This document shows, in pieces, positions 16,368 through 25,360 of a stretch of 64,000 nucleotides of DNA; position 1 is the first letter of the stretch; every line of letters begins with the position of its first letter. Location of the stretch: the NCBI GenBank assembly GCA_021792795.1, contig JAJYUB010000013.1, forward strand, positions 18,168 to 82,167, given 5' to 3'. Under the pieces are notes generated by a model. That model saw only the letters and a list, made by a program, of their open reading frames with translations, did not search any database and had not been told where the DNA came from. The position numbers and the translations under genes were made by a program. The DNA comes from Acidobacteriota bacterium. Its GTDB lineage: Bacteria; Acidobacteriota; Terriglobia; Terriglobales; Acidobacteriaceae.

Positions 16368-19055
16368 TCAATCCGCGCGGAGAGCCACCATGGGATCGAC
16401 CGAAGCTGCTCGCCGCGCGGGAAAATAAGCCGCCATTATGCCGCACGCGGCAAACAAGACACCCACCGCAATCAGCGTCCACTGATCATGCACACGCACC
16501 CCGTACAAATATCCACGCAAAAATCGCCCGGTGGCGTATGACAATGCAACGCCGGTTCCCAGTCCGATGCCCAACAGCAACGCCGCCTGCGCCAACACTA
16601 GCCGCATCACCTGAGAACGCTGCGCGCCCAGCGCCATGCGGATCGCCATCTCCCGATTGCGCAGGCTCACCATATACAGCAACGAGCCATACAGGCCGGC
16701 CAGCGTAATCAGCAGCGCCGTCCCGCCAAAAATCTCAAGTAGGTGTGCCGCCAGCTTTTGATCGCCCAGCGAATCCTCCACCACCTGGTCCATCGTCTGG
16801 ATTTTTGCCCCGCGCAACTCCGGAGCCATCTGTCCAAGGATCGCGCGTATCTCGGGGATCACCGCACTCGGGTTCTCCCGCGTCCGTGCCGAAAGTTCCA
16901 TGTGAACGCCCAGCGTTGCCTGATAGAAGCTGGCGTCCGGTCCCAACTGTGGAATGCAGAACAGCACTTGCGGCCCACGCTTGTCGGCCAGCGAGCGCTG
17001 CGGCAGATCATCGATCACGCCAATTACAATTGCCTCGGAGTTTTTGTCATTCGATCGCATCCGCAAAAACTTCTTCGCCATCGGACTGCTTCCAGGCGAC
17101 CATTCATCTGCGAAAGCCCGGTTCACTACCACCACAGGCTGCGACGTGGCTGTATCCTGCGCATTGAAAAATCTTCCCTGTAGCATGCGAAAACCAAACA
17201 CACGTTGCATCTCCGGACTTGCCGCACCTAACTGCGCATTGATCGGGGTCTTATGCGAATTCGGCGCATCCTTTGCCTGCTTGGCATCCCCATTGAGGGA
17301 AAGCTGCGCAAAGAATGCCCGATCCAGCGGGACATTTGTGGAAAGGCTCGCCGCCATCACGTCCGGCAGATGCTGCGTCTTTTCGAGCAGTGGCCGATCC
17401 AAATCCGCTACCACGTTGCCGCCCAGATAGCGATAGCCAGGAATTGTCAGGTCGGCCGTAATCACATGCTCTGTGCGAATTCCAAGCGACACATGCCGCA
17501 GCGAGTAGAGCGTCCGCAACAATAACCCGCAGGCAACCAGCAGCGTCAGCGAAAGTGCAATCTCGGTCACCATCAGCGCATCGCGCAGCCGCTTCTGATG
17601 TCTGCCCGCGCTCGTCTGCTGTCCGCCCTGCTGCAACACCTGCGTCACCGGGCCACGCGAGGCCAGCCATGCCGGAACTCCGCCAAATACCACCGCCGTC
17701 AAGACAGAGAAACCGATCAACACCGCCAGAACGGCAAAGTTTAAATGAATATCGCGCAAAATGTCGATTCGCTGTATCAGCGCCGCATGAAAACCCCACA
17801 ACGCCGTCAGCGCCAGCCCCAGCCCAACCGCGGCGCCGCCTAGGCTCAGCAGCATGCTGTCCAGCAGCGACTGTCCCATCAGCCGTTTCCGGCTCGCGCC
17901 CAGCGCCTGCCGCACCGCCAGTTCGCGCTGCCGCACCGTGCCGCGCACCAGCATCAGGCTGGCAACATTTGCGCAGGCAATCAGCCACAGGATGATGCAT
18001 GCCGCCTGCAGGACCAGCAGCGCCGGACGGAATTCTCTTACTAGGCTGCTGCGATACGACTCCAACCGCACACTTGTAGGTTTGGGGTATTCATAACCCG
18101 CCGGGTACTCCTTCGCAATCCCATGCTGCAGACCATCCAGTTCCGTCTGCGCTTCGACGAGAGAAACTCCCGGTTTTAACCGTGCAATCAAGACAAAAGA
18201 AGGTAGTGGGCCGTTGCGCGTCGTCACTCTGGAGGTCAAAGCTGCCGGCGTCCATATCTGCTCTTCCGTTTGTGAAAACGGATAGGAAAACCCCTTCGGC
18301 ATCACGCCAATGACCGTGTATATCGTATCGTCCAGCTTCACCGTCTTGCCCAGCGCTTGCGGGTCACGGTGAAACAGCTTCTCCCACAATGCATCGCCCA
18401 GCACGACCACTTTGTCATGGCCCGGTACCTGCTCTTTCTCGGTGTACGTCCGTCCGAACTGCGGCTGCACGCCCAGCACGGAAAACAGATTCGCGCTGCT
18501 CGAAGTATTCTGGGCATGCTCTGTCCCGCTTGGACCTTGGATATACGGGGAACTACCGGTGTCATATGCAATCCCGCTAAACGAGCGCGCCCTCACTTGC
18601 CATTCGGCGATGTCCGGGTACAACGCGCCAAAATAATACGGTTGCCCTTTGTCGTCGAGCTGCCGGACCGTCGCTAGCCGCCCCGCATCCGCGTAGGGCA
18701 AACTTCGCAACAGCACCGCATCCACCACGGTAAACATCGCGGTATTCGCGCCAATCCCGAGGGCTAAGGTAAGAATTGCAGTCAGCGTGAAGCCGGGGGA
18801 TTTGCGGAGTTGGCGGAGGGCGAATTTGATGTCGGCCCAGATGCTTTCGATCAGCGGCCACATCCAGACTTCGCGGCTGCGCTGTTCGATCAGCGTGGCA
18901 TTGCCGAAGGCGCGGCGGGCGGCGTGGATTGCTTCCTCGCGCGGCATTCCGCTAGCCACCAGCGCTGCGATCTTTTCGTCGAGATGCTGCTGCATCTCTT
19001 CCGAGAGACCGCCAACCATCTTGCGACGCGAAACAATCTGCCTCAGCCAATTCAT
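16368..19055 (-). CDS. MacB/FtsX-type ABC permease without ATPase (orphan permease 1)
   Basis: An 895-residue inner-membrane protein. Layout: an N-terminal cytosolic prefix domain (residues ~1-65, EEMQQHLDEKIAAL, AIHAARRAFGNATLIEQRSREVW), a first TM at ~80-105, a MacB-like periplasmic domain, then two FtsX blocks of three or four TM segments separated by a second periplasmic domain, ending PARRAASVDPMVALRAD. No ABC ATPase gene is nearby, as is typical for these acidobacterial permeases. It starts 12 bases after the paralogous permease gene stops, so the two are co-transcribed. Substrate is unknown; peptide or antimicrobial export is a family-level guess. Confidence 0.9.
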   Translation of the reverse strand: MNWLRQIVSRRKMVGGLSEEMQQHLDEKIAALVASGMPREEAIHAARRAFGNATLIEQRSREVWMWPLIESIWADIKFALRQLRKSPGFTLTAILTLALGIGANTAMFTVVDAVLLRSLPYADAGRLATVRQLDDKGQPYYFGALYPDIAEWQVRARSFSGIAYDTGSSPYIQGPSGTEHAQNTSSSANLFSVLGVQPQFGRTYTEKEQVPGHDKVVVLGDALWEKLFHRDPQALGKTVKLDDTIYTVIGVMPKGFSYPFSQTEEQIWTPAALTSRVTTRNGPLPSFVLIARLKPGVSLVEAQTELDGLQHGIAKEYPAGYEYPKPTSVRLESYRSSLVREFRPALLVLQAACIILWLIACANVASLMLVRGTVRQRELAVRQALGASRKRLMGQSLLDSMLLSLGGAAVGLGLALTALWGFHAALIQRIDILRDIHLNFAVLAVLIGFSVLTAVVFGGVPAWLASRGPVTQVLQQGGQQTSAGRHQKRLRDALMVTEIALSLTLLVACGLLLRTLYSLRHVSLGIRTEHVITADLTIPGYRYLGGNVVADLDRPLLEKTQHLPDVMAASLSTNVPLDRAFFAQLSLNGDAKQAKDAPNSHKTPINAQLGAASPEMQRVFGFRMLQGRFFNAQDTATSQPVVVVNRAFADEWSPGSSPMAKKFLRMRSNDKNSEAIVIGVIDDLPQRSLADKRGPQVLFCIPQLGPDASFYQATLGVHMELSARTRENPSAVIPEIRAILGQMAPELRGAKIQTMDQVVEDSLGDQKLAAHLLEIFGGTALLITLAGLYGSLLYMVSLRNREMAIRMALGAQRSQVMRLVLAQAALLLGIGLGTGVALSYATGRFLRGYLYGVRVHDQWTLIAVGVLFAACGIMAAYFPARRAASVDPMVALRAD

Positions 19056-19067
19056 GGATACGCCTCT

Positions 19068-21674
19068 CTATTCCGCCCGCAGCGCCTGCATAGGATCGAC
19101 CGAAGCCGCCCGCCGCGCCGGAATCAGCGTGGCTAGCACAGAGGGAAGGAACAACACCAAAAGCGCTGCGAGGATGGTAGGCAGGTCGTAGGGCTCTACG
19201 CCGTAAAGCAGGCTGCGCAAAAGATGCATCGTCAGAAATGTTGCCAATAGGCCGCCAGCCATGCCGAAACACGTAGAAATAACGGACTGCCGTATGAACA
19301 ACCATGCGACCTGACCGCGTGAAGCACCCACGGCCATGCGAAGGCCGATCTCGCGTGTACGTTGCGCCACTGAGTATGCAACCACGCCGTAGATGCCGAC
19401 GCATGCCAGCAGCAGAGCGATGCATGCAAATGCGACCACTAGCCCAGTATTCAACCGCGGCTGAATCACCGATGCATTCAGCATGTCATCCAGTGTCCGC
19501 ACCTTCCCTATCGCCTGCTGCGGATCGATCTGATGAACTTGCCCTCGGATTGCACTCACGATCTGCTCGGGTGGAATATGCGTGCGCACCACGAAGAGAC
19601 GGCGGGGTGAACCTTGCTCAGGAAAGTACACCTCTGGCGAAATCGCGTTGGCAATCGATCCTGCCGTTCCGCGCACGTTCCCGATGACTCCGACGATTTC
19701 AAATTGTTCTGTTCCGTTAATCAGGTGTTTGCCAATCGGGTTCTCATTCGGAAAGTATTGGTGAGCGAATTGTCGATTGACCAGTACGGGGGGCGATTTC
19801 AATTCCTGATCGCGTGGAGTCAGTGCGCGTCCGGCGAGCAGGGGAATGTGTATGGCTCTCAAAATATCGCCCGAGATATAACGGTCTTCCGCTGCGGCGG
19901 TGTCGTGGTTGGCGGTCCGCGGCCGACCGTCGATGTCGTAGTTGCTGCGTGCGTGCCAGTCCTCTGTCGGCAAGGCGCTGATCTGGCCCACCGATGTTAC
20001 CCCAGGCAGCGATTCGATCCGCCGCTGGAGTTCGCTGTAGAAGTTGCGAGCTGCATTTGCGTCCGTTGTCCACGGCAGGGCGATCTGGAATGTCAGCACA
20101 TGTTCCGGCTGGAACCCCAGCGGAGAACGAGTCAGTTTCCAAAGTGATTGCATAAGAAGTAAGGCACCGACGAGCAGAACGAGCGACAACGCTGTCTGTA
20201 CGGAAAGGAATGCACTGCGGAGTCTGCGGCCTGACCTTCCGGCAATGCGCGGCTCCCCCTCCTTTAAGGTTGTGCTTAGATCGATGCTGCGACAATGCCA
20301 TGCTGGTACTACGCCAAAGACAATGCCGGTCAAGATGCACAAAGCCAGTGCGAATAGAATGACTGGCCGGTCCACGCCTGCACGGACCGTATTCAATCCG
20401 CCCGGCAAATGCGACTCGATAGCATGTGCCAGGCCCATGGCTGTGAATAAACCAACGACGCCGCCAAAGAATGTGAGTAACAGGCTTTCAATGAAAAACT
20501 GAGACAGGATTCGTTTTGACGTTGCGCCCAAGGTTCGGCGCAGGGCAATTTCCCGCTGTCGGGCAGATGCTCGCGACAGCAAAAGGTTCGCCACGTTGAT
20601 GCAGGCAATGAGCAGTAGGGTGCCCGAAGCAATAAGCAGCACCAAGAGTGCGGGTCTGAACCTTCCGGAGAGATAATCGCGCAGTGATTGGCTGCTGAAG
20701 CGCCACGAAGCGTCGGTTGCAGGGTAATCCTGCTGTAGTCGGGAACTGATGACTCGCAAATTATTCTGTGCCGCCTGCAAAGAAACATTCGGCTTCAGGC
20801 GAGCGAATACATTCATGGATCTTGTGCCGTCTCCACGATATTTTCCCCAATCGGCGGGATCGAAGTGACTTGGTTGCCAGATGTCTGTCCCATGTGGATA
20901 GTCGAAGCCGCTCGGCATAACGCCGATGATCGTTGTTGCCTTTCTATCAATCGTGACTTGCTGGCCTATCGCATCTGGATTGCCGCCGAATAAACGCTGC
21001 CAGGCTCCATAGCTCAATACAGCGATGTCCGGCGAATTCTTTCGATCGTCCCGGTCGTTGAAGGTGCGCCCCAGAAGTGGCTCCGCTCCAAATACCCGCC
21101 AAAATTGACCAGAAGCACCCACACCGTTCAGACTCTCTGGCAGTCTAGAGCCCGCAATCAGGGTTGGATTTTCAAAATAGAAGAGAGCAAGTGCTGCAAA
21201 CGACTGGTTTTGAGATTGGAGATCGAAGAAACGCGGCACTGAAACCAGCCCGCCTGTGGACTGGCCCTGTAAACGAGAGTCCTGGATACTGATGATTCGA
21301 TCGGCATGAGGATACGGCAGTGTTCGCAAAAGAGTGGCCTGTACCGCGCTGAAAATGGCCGTGTTCGCGCCGATGCCTAGTGCCAACGTGAGAATCACAG
21401 TCGCCGTAAATCCCGGCGACTTGCGCAGTTGGCGCAGCGCGAACTTCACGTCGGCGTAGAGGTTTTCCACCCAAGGCCACATCCAGACTTCGCGGCTGCG
21501 CTGTTCCATCAGCGTGGCGTTGCCGAAGGCGCGGCGGGCGGCGTGGATTGCTTCCTCGCGGGACATGCCTTGGGCGGCCAGCGCTTCTATTTTTTCGTCG
21601 AGATGCTGCCGCATCTCCTCGGAAAGATCGTCGGTAATTCTGCGTCGCGAAAACATTCGTCGGAAGCGGTTCAT
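19068..21674 (-). CDS. MacB/FtsX-type ABC permease without ATPase (orphan permease 2)
   Basis: An 868-residue paralogue of the downstream gene with the same layout: prefix domain (EEMRQHLDEKIEAL, AIHAARRAFGNATLMEQRSREVW), a TM after FALRQLRKSPGF, a periplasmic MacB core, two FtsX blocks and the C-terminal PARRAASVDPMQALRAE. ATG 21674 follows GAGGAG and is chosen over an upstream in-frame ATG at 21740 that would run into the hairpin. It is preceded by the PadR gene on the same strand. At DNA level about 75 bases of its prefix region are almost identical to the paralogue although the rest has diverged. Confidence 0.9.
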   Translation of the reverse strand: MNRFRRMFSRRRITDDLSEEMRQHLDEKIEALAAQGMSREEAIHAARRAFGNATLMEQRSREVWMWPWVENLYADVKFALRQLRKSPGFTATVILTLALGIGANTAIFSAVQATLLRTLPYPHADRIISIQDSRLQGQSTGGLVSVPRFFDLQSQNQSFAALALFYFENPTLIAGSRLPESLNGVGASGQFWRVFGAEPLLGRTFNDRDDRKNSPDIAVLSYGAWQRLFGGNPDAIGQQVTIDRKATTIIGVMPSGFDYPHGTDIWQPSHFDPADWGKYRGDGTRSMNVFARLKPNVSLQAAQNNLRVISSRLQQDYPATDASWRFSSQSLRDYLSGRFRPALLVLLIASGTLLLIACINVANLLLSRASARQREIALRRTLGATSKRILSQFFIESLLLTFFGGVVGLFTAMGLAHAIESHLPGGLNTVRAGVDRPVILFALALCILTGIVFGVVPAWHCRSIDLSTTLKEGEPRIAGRSGRRLRSAFLSVQTALSLVLLVGALLLMQSLWKLTRSPLGFQPEHVLTFQIALPWTTDANAARNFYSELQRRIESLPGVTSVGQISALPTEDWHARSNYDIDGRPRTANHDTAAAEDRYISGDILRAIHIPLLAGRALTPRDQELKSPPVLVNRQFAHQYFPNENPIGKHLINGTEQFEIVGVIGNVRGTAGSIANAISPEVYFPEQGSPRRLFVVRTHIPPEQIVSAIRGQVHQIDPQQAIGKVRTLDDMLNASVIQPRLNTGLVVAFACIALLLACVGIYGVVAYSVAQRTREIGLRMAVGASRGQVAWLFIRQSVISTCFGMAGGLLATFLTMHLLRSLLYGVEPYDLPTILAALLVLFLPSVLATLIPARRAASVDPMQALRAE

Positions 21675-21710
21675 GATGTACTCCTCAGCAGCGGTCGAGC
21701 GGAGAGCGTA

Positions 21711-21745
21711 CCCACATCTCAAACAAGAGATGTGGGGCACCCAGA
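21711..21745. repeat. dispersed hairpin element, family B, copy 2
   Basis: CCACATCTC (21712-21720) and GAGATGTGG (21727-21735) form a 9-bp stem with a 6-base loop; the flank GGCACCCAGA follows. It sits between the padR stop and the permease start, so it would lie in the transcript and could attenuate it. Confidence 0.7.
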
Positions 21746-21749
21746 TTTC

Positions 21750-22109
21750 TCAGGAAATGTTGGGCGCGAGCACAAGCGAGATGCCTTCGAGCATCTGCTC
21801 GAAGCGGCAGACTTCGCGCTCCAGATGCTTCGCTCCTTTGGCCGTGATGCTGTAGGTACGCACGCGGCGGTTGGTGGAGGAAACGGTCCATTCGGCCTCG
21901 ACTAGGCCGGCTTTGAGCATGCGCTGCAGCGCCGGATAGAGCGAACCCTCCTCCACCTGGAGCAGGTCGCGCGAGCGCTGCTGAATGTGCTGGACCATGG
22001 CGTATCCGTGCATTGGTTGCCGATGAAGCGTCTGTAGAATCATGATTTCGAGCGCGCCGGGGAACAGGTCCCGTGGTTCGGTTTTCGATTTGGGAAGTTT
22101 TGGGTTCAT
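21750..22109 (-). CDS. PadR-family transcriptional regulator
   Basis: A 119-residue winged-HTH repressor. Visible: LFPGALEIMILQTLHRQPMHGYAM, the recognition region VEEGSLYPALQRMLKAGLVEAEW, a wing (NRRVRTYSITAKG) and a C-terminal dimerisation helix (AKHLEREVCRFEQMLEGI). ATG 22109 gives the usual PadR N-terminus; the frame continues upstream to 22205 without need. Located directly upstream of the two permease genes, which it probably controls, an arrangement repeated many times in acidobacterial genomes. Confidence 0.9.
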   Translation of the reverse strand: MNPKLPKSKTEPRDLFPGALEIMILQTLHRQPMHGYAMVQHIQQRSRDLLQVEEGSLYPALQRMLKAGLVEAEWTVSSTNRRVRTYSITAKGAKHLEREVCRFEQMLEGISLVLAPNIS

Positions 22110-22495
22110 AGGCTTGTTTGAAGCAAGCCTAGAGTAAACATGGTTGAGGCGATCGTCAACCAGTTTTTCATATGCCTGTGCGGAAATGCCCCGTTTCCTG
22201 TGCATTGCGAAAGTAGCTCGGTTTCATTGACTCAAGACGTTGTTTTCGTTATCCTTAAATCCTTGTGCAGTGTTGCGCGGAGTCTGCTTGCACCCTCCGG
22301 TGCATTGGCAGCGCGCAAAGCGTCTTTCGGTTTCACCGCCCCTCGACGCTGCAATGCAGTTCGCCCACTGTACTCCACGGCCTGATTTGCAGCGGGTTTT
22401 TCGGCGGCTGATCGTCCTTTGTGTGTATTTGGCGGCGTGCATTGGGCCGTGAAGACCGATTTTACTTCTGAAGTTTGTTGGGGAGAATTGGAACC
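22110..22495. other. intergenic region: rplM promoter and long leader
   Basis: No gene seen. It separates divergent padR and rplM and holds the rplM promoter (22227-22255) plus about 235 bases of leader. The leader has short hairpins, including TGCACC/GGTGCA around a 4-base loop near 22290-22305 and the CTGCAATGCAG palindrome near 22350. No riboswitch class was recognised. Confidence 0.5.
22227..22255 (+). promoter_or_regulatory. sigma-70-type promoter for rplM-rpsI
   Basis: TTGACT (22227-22232), an exact 17-base spacer and TATCCT (22250-22255). It would start transcription near 22262, giving an untranslated leader of about 235 bases before rplM. Confidence 0.65.
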
Positions 22496-22951
22496 ATGTC
22501 TACTTTTATTCCGCGTCCGCAGGACATTACGCGCAAGTGGTACGTGCTGGATGCCAGCGGCAAAACCCTGGGACGGCTGGCCACCGAAGCCGCGCGCGTG
22601 TTGACCGGCAAGAACAGCCCGCAATATACGCCTTACATTGACACGGGCGACCATGTCATTGTGCTAAACGCGGAGAAGGTCCGCCTGTCCGGGTTGAAGG
22701 GCCAGCAGAAGATGTATCGCCGCTACACCGGGTTTCCTGGCGGCATGCGCGAGGAGTCGTTTGTGCGCCTGATGGCGCGGCGGCCGGACCGCGTGGTGGA
22801 GCAGGCCATTACCGGCATGTTGCCGAAGAACAAGATGGGACGCCAGATGGCCACCAAGTTGAAGGTGTACCGGGGCGACACGCATCCGCATGAGGCGCAG
22901 AAGCCGATTGCGATGACACTGGACGATTCAGCAACCGCAAGAAAACTGTAG
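22496..22951 (+). CDS. rplM: 50S ribosomal protein L13
   Basis: Early-assembly 23S rRNA-binding protein, 151 residues. Motifs: [23 protein letters not shown], the NAEKVRLSG segment, [10 protein letters not shown] and [11 protein letters not shown], then the [11 protein letters not shown]-terminus. ATG 22496 is preceded by GGGGAGAATTGG; the in-frame upstream TTG at 22475 is not needed. Forms an operon with rpsI 21 bases downstream. Confidence 0.97.
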   Translation: MSTFIPRPQDITRKWYVLDASGKTLGRLATEAARVLTGKNSPQYTPYIDTGDHVIVLNAEKVRLSGLKGQQKMYRRYTGFPGGMREESFVRLMARRPDRVVEQAITGMLPKNKMGRQMATKLKVYRGDTHPHEAQKPIAMTLDDSATARKL

Positions 22952-22972
22952 TAACGGGACAGCGAAAAACGT

Positions 22973-23368
22973 ATGGCAGAGTTGATTCAGTATTACGGAA
23001 CCGGACGGCGCAAGACGAGCGTCGCTCGCGTGTTTCTGCGTCCTGGCAGCGGCAAGATTACCGTGAATGGCCGCGCCTTTGAGGAGTATTTTGTCACCGA
23101 GCAGCAGCGCATCGCAGCCAAGCGGGTCCTGGTCGCAACCGACCTGGCAGGCGCGTTCGATGTGCTGACCACGGTGAAGGGCGGCGGCGTCACTGCACAG
23201 GCGGATGCCGTAAAAATGGGCACCGCTCGCGCGCTGCTGGAATACAACATTGAACTGCGCGCCAGCCTGAAGGAACAGGGTTTTTTGACGCGCGATGCCC
23301 GCATGAAGGAACGCAAGAAGTACGGGCAGAAGGGCGCTCGCAAGCGCTTCCAGTTCAGCAAGCGGTAA
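22973..23368 (+). CDS. rpsI: 30S ribosomal protein S9
   Basis: Small-subunit protein whose C-terminal tail reaches the P-site tRNA. 131 residues with [19 protein letters not shown] at the start and the characteristic C-terminal [24 protein letters not shown] ending (seen as [20 protein letters not shown]). Classic rplM-rpsI pair. Confidence 0.97.
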   Translation: MAELIQYYGTGRRKTSVARVFLRPGSGKITVNGRAFEEYFVTEQQRIAAKRVLVATDLAGAFDVLTTVKGGGVTAQADAVKMGTARALLEYNIELRASLKEQGFLTRDARMKERKKYGQKGARKRFQFSKR

Positions 23369-23393
23369 CTCGCGGCTGGGCTGCATCAGCGGA

Positions 23394-23501
23394 GTCATTC
23401 TTCACTCCGGTCGCCGCGGCGACCGGAGTGAAGAATCCAGAGGGTATTGAAGGCATAATCGCAATCATCCTCGTCTGGATTCTCCGCTCGCTCAGAATGA
23501 C
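23394..23501. repeat. dispersed element, family A, copy 3 (inverted)
   Basis: A 108-bp element between rpsI and rpsB, in the opposite orientation to copy 4. It starts with GTCATTCTTCACTCCGGTCG (the arm that is at the right end in copy 4) and ends GCTCAGAATGAC. The arm contains the palindrome CACTCCGGTCGC/GCGACCGGAGTG. Confidence 0.85.
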
Positions 23502-23597
23502 GAGCAATAGTTTGGTATGTAGTAAAAAATTTCCCTGCGGGGATAAATCCGGGCCGGTTTTGACGAGCCGGCAGGATGCAAATCACAAGGAGGTCGT

Positions 23598-24515
23598 TTG
23601 GCCACTATCACCATGAAGGAACTGCTCGAAGCGGGGGTCCACTTCGGGCATCAGACAAAGCGCTGGAACCCAAGGATGAAGGAATATATCTTTGGCGAAC
23701 GGAACGGGATCTACATCATCGATCTGCAAAAGACCTTGAAGATGTTCAAGGAAGCCAGCAAGTATGTCACCGACCTGGCGCTCGATGGCAAGACGATTTT
23801 GTTTGTGGGCACCAAGCGGCAGGCGCAGGATGCGATTGCCGAGGAAGCCACCCGTTGCGGCATGTTCTACATCAACCAGCGTTGGCTGGGCGGTCTGCTG
23901 ACGAACTGGGCGACCGTGCAGAAGTCTGTGAAGCGCCTTCAGGAATTGGATGAGATGGCCACCGACGGCCGCTACGACCTGATGACCAAGAAAGAAGTCA
24001 TCAAGCTGGAACGCGAGCGCAAGCACTTGCAGGCGAACCTGGCCGGCATCAAGAACATGCGCCGCCTGCCGGATGCATTGTTTGTTGTGGATTCGAACAA
24101 CGAGACCATCGCGGTCAAGGAAGCCCGCAAGCTGGGAATTCCGGTGGTTGCTGTGGTGGATACAAATTGCGATCCCACGCTGGTCGACTACATTATTCCG
24201 GGCAACGACGATGCGCTGCGCGCGATTCGGCTGTTCACCTCCAAAGTTGCCGACTCGATTGTTGAAGGCGTGCAGATGAGCGGCGACAAGCAGCAGGCGG
24301 AGCTTGCCGGCGTGACAGCGAGCGCGGACGAAGCGGCTGCAGAGGGCGTTGCAGCGACTCCGGACAGCTTCAACGCGGCCAAGTACGATCCTGAACTGGC
24401 CGATGACGATGTGGATCTGGAGCAGGCGTTGGGCGGCGGAATTCGCAAAGCTCCCACGGCGGTTTCCGCGCTTGCGGATGAACCGGAAGCTGCGGCTGCC
24501 GAGAGCGGCGTCTAA
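23598..24515 (+). CDS. rpsB: 30S ribosomal protein S2
   Basis: Binds S1 and the 30S platform. Core residues 1-230 show [28 protein letters not shown]-like [37 protein letters not shown] and [15 protein letters not shown]-terminal acidic/Ala-rich tail of ~70 residues extends beyond the ~240-residue norm. The start is TTG at 23598, set by AAGGAGGT seven bases upstream; the next ATG (23613) is too close to the RBS and would cut the conserved N-terminus. Followed by tsf. Confidence 0.97.
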   Translation: MATITMKELLEAGVHFGHQTKRWNPRMKEYIFGERNGIYIIDLQKTLKMFKEASKYVTDLALDGKTILFVGTKRQAQDAIAEEATRCGMFYINQRWLGGLLTNWATVQKSVKRLQELDEMATDGRYDLMTKKEVIKLERERKHLQANLAGIKNMRRLPDALFVVDSNNETIAVKEARKLGIPVVAVVDTNCDPTLVDYIIPGNDDALRAIRLFTSKVADSIVEGVQMSGDKQQAELAGVTASADEAAAEGVAATPDSFNAAKYDPELADDDVDLEQALGGGIRKAPTAVSALADEPEAAAAESGV

Positions 24516-24552
24516 CGCCGGTCCAGCGATGCTGCAATTGAAAAATAGGCTT

Positions 24553-24661
24553 GTCATTCTGAGCGCAGCGAAGAATCCAGCGGTGAATGGCCTCGCTTGC
24601 GAGGCGAATGCACTCTGGATCCTTCACTTCGGTCGCTGCGGCGACCGAAGTGAAGAATGAC
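24553..24661. repeat. dispersed element, family A, copy 4
   Basis: A 109-bp element filling most of the rpsB-tsf gap. It starts GTCATTCTGAGCGCAGCGAA and ends TGAAGAATGAC. The right arm contains CACTTCGGTCGC/GCGACCGAAGTG, the same palindrome as copy 3 with a paired C-to-T/G-to-A change that keeps the stem. Confidence 0.88.
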
Positions 24662-24709
24662 AGCGCTCACTCCGAATAGCCAAAAATTTTAAGATGGGAA
24701 GTGAAGAGG

Positions 24710-25360
24710 ATGTCACCTGTGACAGAAACAATTTCAGCCGCGATGGTGAAGGAGCTGCGCGAGAAGACCGGCGCTCCGATGATGGACTGCCGCAATGCTC
24801 TGACAGAAGCCAAGGGCGACATGGAAGAAGCTGTGGTCGTGCTGCGCAAGCGCGGCATGGCATCGGCGGCCAAGAAGGCCAGCCGCACCGCCAGCGAAGG
24901 CGCGGTGGGAACGTATATCCACGCCGGCGGCAAAATCGGCGTGTTGCTGGAAATCAATTGTGAGAGCGATTTTGTCGCCCGCACGGCGGACTTTCAGGAA
25001 TTGCTGAAAGACATTGCCATGCACATCGCAGCCACCGATCCGCGGTATATCCGCAAGGAAGATGTGACCGCGGAAGACCTGGAACGCGAGAAGGACATCT
25101 ATCGCGCACAGGCCGCGCAGACCGGCAAGCCCGCTCCGGTGATTGAAAAGATCGTCGAAGGGAAAATGTCGAAGTTCTACGAGGAAGTCTGCCTGCTGGA
25201 GCAGCCCTTCATCAAGGAGCAGACTGTGACCATCGCGCAGCTGATTGCGCAGAAGGTCGGCAAACTGGGCGAGAACATCCAGGTGCGCCGCTTCGCCCGC
25301 TTCAAAGTTGGCGATTCAAATTGGACTGTGGCCCAAATTTTGCCAGCAACGGTTCGCTGA
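24710..25360 (+). CDS. tsf: translation elongation factor Ts
   Basis: Guanine-nucleotide exchange factor for EF-Tu. 216 residues, the short form with one central domain. Seen: an N-terminal UBA-like domain (VKELREKTGAPMMDCRNAL), the EAVVVLRKRGMASAAKKASR helix and a core with INCESDFVART, QAAQTGKPAPVIEKIVEGKM and EQPFIK. GTG 24701 is also in frame; ATG 24710 is preferred because homologues start close to it. The 3' end overlaps the convergent beta-propeller gene by 59 bases. pyrH, normally next, is 5 kb away. Confidence 0.95.
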   Translation: MSPVTETISAAMVKELREKTGAPMMDCRNALTEAKGDMEEAVVVLRKRGMASAAKKASRTASEGAVGTYIHAGGKIGVLLEINCESDFVARTADFQELLKDIAMHIAATDPRYIRKEDVTAEDLEREKDIYRAQAAQTGKPAPVIEKIVEGKMSKFYEEVCLLEQPFIKEQTVTIAQLIAQKVGKLGENIQVRRFARFKVGDSNWTVAQILPATVR

